A DNA stretch of 20,965 nt from NCBI GenBank assembly GCA_934101185.1, contig CAKOQD010000017.1, positions 1 to 20,965 on the forward strand. The letters are read 5' to 3'. The translations under genes and the position numbers were made by a program. The notes below the pieces were generated by a model. The model was given only the letters and a program-made list of their open reading frames with translations. It was not told the origin of the DNA and did not search any database. Shown here piece by piece: positions 15,065 to 20,965 of the stretch; position 1 is the first letter of the stretch; each line of letters starts with the position of its first letter. The stretch comes from an uncultured Bacilli bacterium (lineage in GTDB: Bacteria; Bacillota_I; Bacilli_A; RF39; UBA660).

Positions 15065-16042
15065 ATGAAAATGATGATTAAAAATGTACTAGAGCCAATG
15101 ATGAGTACAAAAGATATGATTAATAATTTAAAGATGAAAAATATTAAGTTTAAGTTGTTTAATGAAAGACAAGCTTTTATTTATCTAAAGTTTAATAATA
15201 ATTATTATAATGTTACTTGTTATAAGAATAATTTTTTAAAGTATCAGTGTGGCGATATGACTGGTAAATATCTAGATTTAGATTTTGCTTATTTAAAAGA
15301 CTTATCTATAATTGATATGAAACTTAGATTAGTACTTAATGATGTAATAATGGATATAGAACATTATTTAAAGTTAAAAATACTTAATCTTATTGAAAAG
15401 ATTGATGAAGAAGATGGGTATAGAATAGTAAATATGTATCTAGAAAATGATTATAATAATGAGCAAAGACTACATAATAGTATTTTAAAAAAAGTTACAA
15501 GCACTTATTATAAAAAGATTTTTTCTAAATATGATATAGATAAAGATAATAGATTAGAAAATATACCTATTTGGGAGTTTTTAGAAATAATAACAATGGG
15601 TGAACTTATCAATTTTTATGAGTTTTTTACTAGTGAATATGGATTAGAGAAAGAAAGACAATCTATTTATATCTTAAAGGAAATAGTTAAGTTAAGGAAC
15701 GCAGTTGCACATAATGCAAATATATTAAGCGATTTAGGAGTAAGAGATAAGACTCAAAGGGCACATATCGAAGTTATTGATTTTTTAGATAGATGTGATA
15801 TAAGTATAAAATCAAGATATAAAAAATTATCTAATTCAAGAATAAGACAAATTACTTATGCTCTTTATATGTTTGATAAAATAGTAACTAGTAATGGTGT
15901 GAAGTATGGTGTAACTAAAAAGATCAATGATTTGTTTTATGATAGAATACCAAGAAATAAAAATTATTATAAGAATAATGAATTATTACAATCTGTTTAT
16001 CATTATTTTGATTGTATTATAAAAAAGTATTATGTAATATAA
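15065..16042 (+). CDS. Abi_2-family (AbiD/AbiF-like) HEPN protein
   Basis: Abi_2 proteins are abortive-infection or toxin-like proteins with a HEPN fold, several of which are RNases. The 325-residue product shows the family pattern: LFNERQAFIYLKF near 31-43, LDLDFAYLKDLSIIDMKLR near 70-88, MDIEHYLKLKI at 96-106, IPIWEFLEIITMGELINFY at 167-185, and the HEPN active-site motif R211-N-x3-H216 in LRNAVAHNA. There is no signal peptide or membrane segment. The gene has its own promoter and a strong RBS and sits between two core operons (sigE and argS) as a one-gene islet. It is followed after 16 bases by three tandem RNA-like repeats on the same strand, suggesting an RNA-controlled toxin or anti-phage unit. 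The family call is firm; its target is unknown. Confidence 0.85.
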   Translation: MKMMIKNVLEPMMSTKDMINNLKMKNIKFKLFNERQAFIYLKFNNNYYNVTCYKNNFLKYQCGDMTGKYLDLDFAYLKDLSIIDMKLRLVLNDVIMDIEHYLKLKILNLIEKIDEEDGYRIVNMYLENDYNNEQRLHNSILKKVTSTYYKKIFSKYDIDKDNRLENIPIWEFLEIITMGELINFYEFFTSEYGLEKERQSIYILKEIVKLRNAVAHNANILSDLGVRDKTQRAHIEVIDFLDRCDISIKSRYKKLSNSRIRQITYALYMFDKIVTSNGVKYGVTKKINDLFYDRIPRNKNYYKNNELLQSVYHYFDCIIKKYYVI

Positions 16043-16058
16043 AACTTTATAAGAAATA

Positions 16059-16088
16059 TTGACATAGTATTACTAGATATGTTATATT
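16059..16088 (+). promoter_or_regulatory. Promoter in repeat copy 1 (same in copies 2 and 3)
   Basis: TTGACA (16059-16064), an 18-base spacer and TATATT (16083-16088) preceded by TG (extended -10, TGTTATATT). Identical boxes occur at 16173-16202 and 16287-16316. Confidence 0.75.
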
Positions 16089-16094
16089 ATATAT

Positions 16095-16164
16095 GCAGGG
16101 AAAAAAACATTGAGTTGTTTTTTGTAAGGCAGCTATTTTCGGATAGGGGTCTATTTTTTTGCCC
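16095..16164 (+). ncRNA. Candidate small RNA, copy 1
   Basis: The predicted transcript starts near 16095 and is about 65-70 nt. AAAAAACA (16102-16109) can pair perfectly with TGTTTTTT (16116-16123) around a TTGAGT loop. A second hairpin, CTAT/ATAG, lies at 16133-16146. The 5' GGG plus seven A can alternatively pair with the final seven T plus GCCC (one bulged G), so the same A tract has two U-tract partners; a U.A-U triplex is conceivable. The 3' T7 could also serve as a weak terminator. Confidence 0.5.
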
Positions 16165-16208
16165 AAATATAGTTGACATAGTATTACTAGATATGTTATA
16201 TTATATAT

Positions 16209-16278
16209 GCAGGGAAAAAAACATTGAGTTGTTTTTTGCAAGATAGTTATTTTCGGATAGCGGTCTATTTTTTTGCCC
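16209..16278 (+). ncRNA. Candidate small RNA, copy 2
   Basis: Same layout as copy 1. The middle hairpin has changed to GUUAU / AUAGC: one C-G pair has become U.G and a G-G mismatch has become G-C, so the stem is kept or improved. The 5' GGG and 3' CCC are unchanged. Confidence 0.5.
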
Positions 16279-16322
16279 AAATATAGTTGACATAGTATTA
16301 CTAGATATGTTATATTACATGT

Positions 16323-16392
16323 GCAAGTAAAAAAACATTAAGTTGTTTTTTGTAAGGCAGCTATTTTCGGATAGGGGTCTATTTTTTTGCCT
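16323..16392 (+). ncRNA. Candidate small RNA, copy 3
   Basis: Same layout. The 5' GGG of the other copies is AGU (16326-16328) and the 3' CCC is CCU (16390-16392), so the outermost predicted pair changes from G-C to A-U while the next pair stays G-C and the inner one is lost or becomes U.G. The loop of the first hairpin is TTAAGT. Confidence 0.5.
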
Positions 16393-16414
16393 AAAATTAT
16401 TTTATTGGAAACTA

Positions 16415-16443
16415 TTGACAAGGAAAAGTTTTTTTGTTATTAT
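16415..16443 (+). promoter_or_regulatory. Promoter of the T-box / argS transcript
   Basis: TTGACA (16415-16420), exactly 17 bases, then TATTAT (16438-16443), just downstream of the third repeat. Confidence 0.8.
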
Positions 16444-16449
16444 TTTTCT

Positions 16450-16652
16450 ATATTATTAAGCAATGAAAAGAAGTAGTAATAAAGATTACTGTTTTAGTGA
16501 GTTAGGGATAGTGAAAACCTAATAATAAGTTCTTTATGAACGTATCTTTGAGCTTAAACGTAGTTTTGCGTTAAAAAAAGAGTGCATAGAGTTCTATGAA
16601 GTAAGGTGGTACCACGGAGTCTTTCGTCCTTATTTTGTAGATCTTTTTTATT
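16450..16652 (+). ncRNA. T-box riboswitch controlling argS (specifier CGU)
   Basis: This is a tRNA-sensing leader that lets transcription continue when tRNA-Arg is uncharged. Visible landmarks: the early GAAGTAGTAA and AGTGAG stem I segments, the AG-bulge motif GGGATAGTG at 16505-16513, the specifier region ATGAACGTATC with CGU at 16541-16543 (placed by alignment with the GAAGGCGCAUC of glyQS leaders), and the T-box sequence AAGGTGGTACCACGG at 16603-16617, followed by CGTCCTTATTTT and a T run that form the terminator arm. CGU codes for Arg, which agrees with the downstream argS. Confidence 0.9.
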
Positions 16653-16667
16653 GAAAGGGTGATTTAT

Positions 16668-18368
16668 ATGAAAGAAAAATTAGAAAGTAAAATACTTAAT
16701 ATTTTTAAAGAAAACAATCTAGATGAAAAATATGCTAAGGTAAGTATTTCAAATAGACCAGAGCTATGTGATTATCAAATTAATAGTGTTTTTCAAATAG
16801 CAAAAGAAGAAAGAAAAAATCCTATTGAAGTCGGAGAACATATTACTAATATGATTAATAATTGCTCAGATTTTGATGATTACTTTGATTCTGTAGTTTT
16901 TGCAAAACCTGGTTTTATTAATATTAAAATAAGTGACAAACTTATTTTAAACGAACTTAATAAAAAAATTTCTTCAGGTAATTTTGGTATAGAAAAAATT
17001 AATGAAGATAAAACCTGTGTAATAGACTATGGAGGTCCTAATATAGCTAAACCTCTTCATGTTGGACATATTAGACCTGCGATAATTGGACAATCTATAT
17101 ATGAAATATTAAAAGAAAAAGGTTATAAAGTAATCGGAGATGTGCATCTTGGAGACTTTGGACTTCAAATGGGACAAGTAATATACGGATTAAAAAAGAG
17201 GGGACTTAGTGCTAAAGATATAAACATTGAAATCCTACAAGACATATATCCAAAGATGAGTGCTTTATGTAAAACTGATGAGGATGTTGCAAGCGAATGT
17301 AGAAAAATTACTAAAGAATTACAAGATGGTAATAATGAAGAATATAATGAATGTTTCAAAGCAATGTATGAGGCATCACTTAATGATATAAAAAGAATAT
17401 ATAAATATCTAGGAGTTTCATTTGATTATTGGTATGGTGAAAGAGATAGCTATAAATACATGAACGATTTAATGAAGTTTTTCGAATCCAAAGGCGTTTT
17501 AGAAGTCGATGATGGTGCTAAAATAATAAGAGTAGCTAAAGAAGACGATAAAAAACTTGTACCTCCACTTATTATCCAAGGAAAAAGTGGTGGATTCTTA
17601 TATGCCACTAGCGACCTTGCTACTATTTATCAAAGAATGAAAGACTTTAAACCAGATTATATCCTTTATGTCGTAGACAATAGACAAAGCTTATATTTTG
17701 AACAAGTATTTAGAGCTTGCGAAATAAGTGGTTTAACTAATGGTGTCATTTTAGAACACGATGCATTTGGTACAATTAATGGACCAGATGGTAAACCATT
17801 TAAAACAAGAAGCGGTGAGACTTTAAAACTAGATGATTTAATTGAACAAACTAAACAAATATTTATCTCTAAAAAAGAATCTAATAAAAATATGAAACCT
17901 AGTGATATAGATATTATCGTTAATTCAATATTAAAGTTTGCGGATCTTCAAAATAATCGTGAAAAAAATTATATCTTTGATATAGAAAAGTTTGCAGATG
18001 TAAATGGTAAGACTGGACCATATATACTATATACTGCAGTTAGAATTAGAAAGATTATTAATTCTAATGTTGTAGAGGATGTTTTAGGTAATAAGATATA
18101 TAATGAAGATGATAGAAATCTAAGAAAGAAATTACTTGAAGTAAATAATGTAGTTAGTCGTGCTTGTGATGAAAGAATGCCTCATTATATAGCAGAGTTC
18201 TTATATGATTTAGCAGTATTAACTAATACTTTCTATCAAAATAATAATATTTCTAATCTAGAAGATCTAGATAATAAAAAAGATTGGGTTAATTTATTGT
18301 CTTATACATATACTGTTATGGAAAAATTACTTAGTTTATTAATTATAGAAATACCTAGTGAAATGTAA
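16668..18368 (+). CDS. argS: Arginyl-tRNA synthetase
   Basis: ArgRS is a class I synthetase that charges tRNA-Arg. The 566-residue protein has the N-terminal Arg_S additional domain, the HIGH-type motif in NIAKPLHVGHIRPAIIG, the following LGDFGLQMGQVIYGL segment, the conserved LYATSDLATIYQR and VVDNRQSLYFEQVF segments, and the degenerate KMSK-type loop in PFKTRSGETLKLDDL, as usual for ArgRS. The anticodon-binding DALR domain ends the protein, with the expected NFYQ-like motif present as NTFYQN. The ATG at 16668 is chosen because GAAAGGG lies nine bases upstream; a GTG at 16659 overlaps that RBS. It is controlled by the T-box and ends in a strong hairpin terminator. Confidence 0.97.
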   Translation: MKEKLESKILNIFKENNLDEKYAKVSISNRPELCDYQINSVFQIAKEERKNPIEVGEHITNMINNCSDFDDYFDSVVFAKPGFINIKISDKLILNELNKKISSGNFGIEKINEDKTCVIDYGGPNIAKPLHVGHIRPAIIGQSIYEILKEKGYKVIGDVHLGDFGLQMGQVIYGLKKRGLSAKDINIEILQDIYPKMSALCKTDEDVASECRKITKELQDGNNEEYNECFKAMYEASLNDIKRIYKYLGVSFDYWYGERDSYKYMNDLMKFFESKGVLEVDDGAKIIRVAKEDDKKLVPPLIIQGKSGGFLYATSDLATIYQRMKDFKPDYILYVVDNRQSLYFEQVFRACEISGLTNGVILEHDAFGTINGPDGKPFKTRSGETLKLDDLIEQTKQIFISKKESNKNMKPSDIDIIVNSILKFADLQNNREKNYIFDIEKFADVNGKTGPYILYTAVRIRKIINSNVVEDVLGNKIYNEDDRNLRKKLLEVNNVVSRACDERMPHYIAEFLYDLAVLTNTFYQNNNISNLEDLDNKKDWVNLLSYTYTVMEKLLSLLIIEIPSEM

Positions 18369-18405
18369 AAAAAATCAGTTCACATCTGATGTGACTGATT
18401 TTTTG
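18367..18405. terminator. Bidirectional terminator between argS and the Fic gene
   Basis: AAAATCAGT (18371-18379), one bulged T, CACAT, loop CTG, ATGTG, ACTGATTTT (18394-18402): 14 base pairs flanked by A on the left and T on the right. It serves argS on the plus strand and the Fic gene, which ends at 18407, on the minus strand. Confidence 0.88.
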
Positions 18406-18406
18406 A

Positions 18407-19399
18407 TTAATTTTTATAATATTTTTGATTCTTACTAGTAGGTTTATCAGGAATGGTCAAACTAATCACTCCTTTTTCTATAGCGGGATTTAAGTATTGA
18501 CTTCTTAATGTTTCTTTTGTTTTGATTTTTAATTTTTCCATTATTTCATTAGCGGTCAATGGTTCACCACTTTCCATAATCTCTAATAATTTATTTATAT
18601 TTATATCATCATTTGTTATTAGTTTATGCGATGTAGAAATTGCTTCATCTAGTGTTTCATCAATCATTTTGAGCATGAAACATATAAAAGCATTAGAATT
18701 ACCATTTTGGTTACTTGTAGCTATTGCATCGTAATACTCTTTTTGATATTTATGTATTTTAGATTCGATAGGTAAATACTCAAATATTTCTTTCCACCTA
18801 TATAATAGTGAGTTTTGCCATAGTCTTGCCATTCTTCCGTTGCCATCACTAAATGGATGAATAAATACAAATTCGTAGTGAAAAACACTAGATAGTATTA
18901 ACGGATGAATAGCATCTTTATTAGAATTAATCCAATTAAATAGATTGTTCATTAATAGATTTACCATTTCTTCTGGAGGACAGATGAAAATACATTTATC
19001 ACCATCAAATACCCCCTCAGCACCAGTTCTAAACTCTCCAGATTGTTCTACAGTGAGAAATGTCATTATACCATGAACTCTTTTTAATTCTTCAATTGAA
19101 TATGGATTAATTTTTGGGAGTAGTTCGTATGCTCTATATGCATTTTTTACTTCTTGTATATCTTTTTGTTTTCCAATTACAATTTTTCCATTAATTACAT
19201 CTTTAACTTGTTCTATACTTAAACTATTATTTTCAATGGCTAAAGATGAATGGATAGAATTGATTTTTGTTTGTTTTCTTAAGTATGGTGTTTTATCTAA
19301 ATTGTAATAATCGTCTAACTTTCCGATTTTTTCCATAATGTCTGAAACTTTTTTTAACATTTCATTTGAAATGTTAAATGATGGAGTATATTCTTTCAT
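18407..19399 (-). CDS. Fic family protein with N-terminal inhibitory helix and C-terminal winged helix
   Basis: Fic proteins transfer AMP or related groups from nucleotides to protein hydroxyls. The active-site loop is complete: H181 in HPFSDGNGRMARLW (HPFxDGNGRxxR). The inhibitory motif (S/T)xxxE(G/N) is also present, S52 to N57 in SSLAIENNSL with E56 as the predicted blocking glutamate, making this a self-inhibited class II type enzyme. The flap segment GEFRTGAEGVFDGDK lies at 121-135. The last 60 residues look like a winged helix (LTANEIMEKLKIKTKETLRS), as in many 330-370 residue Fic proteins. It has its own promoter and RBS AGGTGAT and stands alone between argS and the flippase gene. The target protein is unknown; a stress or defence role is possible. 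Confidence 0.92.
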   Translation of the reverse strand: MKEYTPSFNISNEMLKKVSDIMEKIGKLDDYYNLDKTPYLRKQTKINSIHSSLAIENNSLSIEQVKDVINGKIVIGKQKDIQEVKNAYRAYELLPKINPYSIEELKRVHGIMTFLTVEQSGEFRTGAEGVFDGDKCIFICPPEEMVNLLMNNLFNWINSNKDAIHPLILSSVFHYEFVFIHPFSDGNGRMARLWQNSLLYRWKEIFEYLPIESKIHKYQKEYYDAIATSNQNGNSNAFICFMLKMIDETLDEAISTSHKLITNDDININKLLEIMESGEPLTANEIMEKLKIKTKETLRSQYLNPAIEKGVISLTIPDKPTSKNQKYYKN

Positions 19400-19424
19400 T
19401 AAATCACCTCATTTTACTGTGTAT

Positions 19425-19453
19425 ATTATATCATTATTTTCCCGAAAAATCAA
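19425..19453 (-). promoter_or_regulatory. Promoter of the Fic gene
   Basis: Minus strand: TTGATT (complement of 19448-19453), 17 bases, then TATAAT (complement of 19425-19430). Confidence 0.75.
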
Positions 19454-19465
19454 GGTGTATCTTAC

Positions 19466-20761
19466 TTAAATCTTACTTAAATCTTGCTTAATTACTAAGT
19501 ATTGATATATTGTAATAAATAAGAATTGAAATAGATAAGCAATAAGAAGTGCATACATATTTATATCTAAAAATAATAAAATAAACAATATAACATTTTT
19601 AATAATATTACTAAATAGATTTGAATACATAACATTTTTACTTTTATTCATCGCTTGTAAAGCAGTACTAAGCGGTCCCCCAATATATGATATTAAAAAT
19701 ATAAATGTTGCAAATATTAAATAATCTATACCAAGTGATTCATTAAATATTAAGTTCATTATTTCACTTGGAAATAGTATTAATATTATAGAACATAGTC
19801 CTCCGATTAATAAACTAAATATAATAGCTTGTTTTATTTTTCTTTTAATTCCTTTATAATCTTTTAATTCATTTAATTTAGTAAGAGTAGGTAACAACGC
19901 ATTACTAATAGCACTACTTAAAAAACATGGAAGAGTAACCATAGGAATAATATATCCTGTTATTATTCCATACTCATAAATAATATAGTTATTATCATAA
20001 CCTAATTTTAATAAAACAAAACTAATAATAATTGGTTCCAAAAACATACTAATTGAACTTATTAATCTGCCAGCAGTCGTAGGAATTGATATACTCATTA
20101 AATCTTTCATATCATGAGGATCTATTATAATATCACTTTTTTTAATAGTAACTTTCTTAGGTAAAAATAAAAATAATATAAATATTGATGCTATTTCGCT
20201 TATTACATTATATAAAACAAGTCCACATATTGTTACTATAATACCATATTTTAAAAGATATGGTGTAATAAGAATAGTTATAATTATTCTTACTATTTGT
20301 TCAAATAAATTAGATACAGTATGAGGTATCATTCTTTCTTTACCAAAGAAGTACCCTCTTGCTATACTTGATAGAGTAATAAATGGAAGAGTAAAACTAA
20401 TACATAGTATAGGATAATATAAATCTTTATTTGAAAGTAGATTATTACTTATGAAAGGACTTATTATAATTAATATAAGCATAATAAAAATATCAAATAT
20501 AATAGCTATTGGTATTATACCGAATATTATTTTTTTATTATTTCTTTTATTTTCTGATACTAGTTTACTTATTGCAAGTGGTAGACTAAGTGTACATATA
20601 GTAATAAATAAAGAGAAGGTAGGCATTATCATCATATATAGTCCTATTGCATATGTACCAATATATCTAGTAGTTATTATTCTAATTACTAAAGATAATA
20701 TTTTAGTAATAAAGCCACCAATAATAAGAATAATTGTAGATTTAATAAATTTATCTTTCAT
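19466..20761 (-). CDS. SpoVB/MurJ-like polysaccharide or lipid II flippase (MVF/MATE superfamily)
   Basis: This is a polytopic membrane protein likely to move a lipid-linked glycan across the membrane, either in spore cortex synthesis (SpoVB) or in vegetative wall or capsule synthesis. The 431-residue sequence is hydrophobic throughout, with roughly 12 predicted helices. It has the family start KSTIILIIGGFITKILSLV, then TRYIGTYAIGLYMMIMP, SLPLAISKLVSE and a characteristic NLFEQIVRIIIT segment near 160, which favours SpoVB or YtgP relatives over MurJ. It is shorter than SpoVB (about 518). No clear RBS precedes the ATG, though the start agrees with the family. The Fic gene lies downstream with its own promoter. 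The C-terminal codons contain an 11-base repeat. Confidence 0.82.
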   Translation of the reverse strand: MKDKFIKSTIILIIGGFITKILSLVIRIITTRYIGTYAIGLYMMIMPTFSLFITICTLSLPLAISKLVSENKRNNKKIIFGIIPIAIIFDIFIMLILIIISPFISNNLLSNKDLYYPILCISFTLPFITLSSIARGYFFGKERMIPHTVSNLFEQIVRIIITILITPYLLKYGIIVTICGLVLYNVISEIASIFILFLFLPKKVTIKKSDIIIDPHDMKDLMSISIPTTAGRLISSISMFLEPIIISFVLLKLGYDNNYIIYEYGIITGYIIPMVTLPCFLSSAISNALLPTLTKLNELKDYKGIKRKIKQAIIFSLLIGGLCSIILILFPSEIMNLIFNESLGIDYLIFATFIFLISYIGGPLSTALQAMNKSKNVMYSNLFSNIIKNVILFILLFLDINMYALLIAYLFQFLFITIYQYLVIKQDLSKI

Positions 20762-20791
20762 AATTAATTAATATGAAATAGAAAAATAATA

Positions 20792-20820
20792 TTGATAAAA
20801 TAATGAAAATATGTTAAATT
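20792..20820 (+). promoter_or_regulatory. Promoter of the truncated TasA-like gene
   Basis: TTGATA (20792-20797), 17 bases, TAAATT (20815-20820), followed by the RBS GAGGTG. Confidence 0.5.
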
Positions 20821-20849
20821 ATTAATAGATACTAAAGAGGTGTTTTGTT

Positions 20850-20965
20850 ATGGAAGAAAATAAAAAGAAAAAGATATTAAAGATTACATTATGTACTTTA
20901 GGTTTGATATTAGTATTAGCAATAGGATCCTTTGCAGTATATAATGCAAGTATACCTGGTACTGC
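20850..20965 (+). CDS. TasA/camelysin-like protein, N-terminus only (3' truncated by window end)
   Basis: Thirty-eight residues are visible: a Lys-rich start (MEENKKKKILKI), a hydrophobic helix (about residues 12-24) and SFAVYNASIPGTA, which parallels the SYALYNTSLLTG and SYAIFGLVLSTG junctions of the three proteins in 7530-13424. It is probably a further member of the same family, here as a separate transcription unit with its own promoter. GAGGTG lies ten bases before the ATG. The rest of the gene, including any C-terminal domain, is outside the window. Confidence 0.6.
   Translation, partial: MEENKKKKILKITLCTLGLILVLAIGSFAVYNASIPGT

Larger units (their letters stand above)
16059..16394 (+). 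repeat. Three 114-bp tandem repeats, each a promoter plus short RNA unit
   Basis: Copies start at 16059, 16173 and 16287, a spacing of exactly 114 bases. Copies 1 and 2 differ at about five positions in the RNA part; copy 3 differs mainly around its predicted RNA 5' end and last bases. Each copy begins with TTGACA and includes a 7-base A tract, a 6-base T tract and a 7-base T tract of unchanged length. There are no spacer-like variable segments, so this is not a CRISPR array. Confidence 0.93.

Noticed and set aside
16047..16280. A minus-strand open frame of 77 residues with an internal 38-residue repeat
   Set aside because: The repeat period (114) is divisible by three, so the frame stays open by the DNA repeat alone. 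The promoter boxes and the changes that keep RNA stems point to the plus strand, and I saw no convincing RBS.
16059..16394. CRISPR array
   Set aside because: The units are 114 bp, repeat along their whole length and have no unique spacers; no cas genes are nearby.
19461..19490. An 11-base tandem repeat (cttacttaaat twice plus a partial copy)
   Set aside because: It lies mostly in the last codons of the flippase gene and looks like simple AT-rich slippage; no function can be supported.

Overview
This is an AT-rich chromosomal segment (60-base lines I counted by hand run from about 18 to 38 % G+C, apart from one odd patch) from a spore-forming or ex-spore-forming member of the Bacillota. Evidence for that: spoIIGA-sigE, a SpoVB-like flippase, SepF and DivIVA, a T-box riboswitch and strong AGGAGG-type ribosome binding sites. 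TGA ends spoIIGA, so this is not a TGA=Trp mollicute. An uncultured low-GC gut Bacilli lineage would fit, but that is inference.

Left part (1-7437), mostly housekeeping: the tail of an unknown gene coupled to rbgA (50S assembly GTPase) and rnhB (RNase HII carrying an unusual N-terminal nucleotidyltransferase-like domain), then topA, sepF and divIVA (division and cell poles), a small M3-like metallopeptidase and, convergently, tmcAL (tRNA-Met acetate ligase).

Middle part (7479-13424), a surface operon behind one good sigma-A promoter: three proteins with the same TasA/camelysin-like N-terminal module and three unrelated C-terminal domains (an FGE/C-type-lectin-like domain; a second C-type-lectin-like domain ending in a GC-rich, NNC-codon patch that resembles a diversity-generating-retroelement variable region; an Ig-like domain plus an N-formylglutamate-amidohydrolase-like domain), with a DUF4097-type membrane-anchored protein between the second and third. 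A fourth, truncated protein with the same kind of N-terminus starts at 20850.

Right part (13425-20965): spoIIGA-sigE behind a possible Spo0A-controlled promoter and followed by a clear terminator; a HEPN-type Abi_2 protein followed at once by three 114-bp tandem repeats, each with its own promoter and a short structured RNA; then a T-box (specifier CGU, Arg) and argS, a bidirectional terminator, an autoinhibited Fic protein and a SpoVB/MurJ-like flippase on the minus strand.

The two most interesting signals are the Abi_2 gene with its tandem RNA units (a candidate RNA-antitoxin or anti-phage module) and the TasA-module display proteins with a candidate hypervariable patch. No reverse transcriptase or template repeat is visible in the window.
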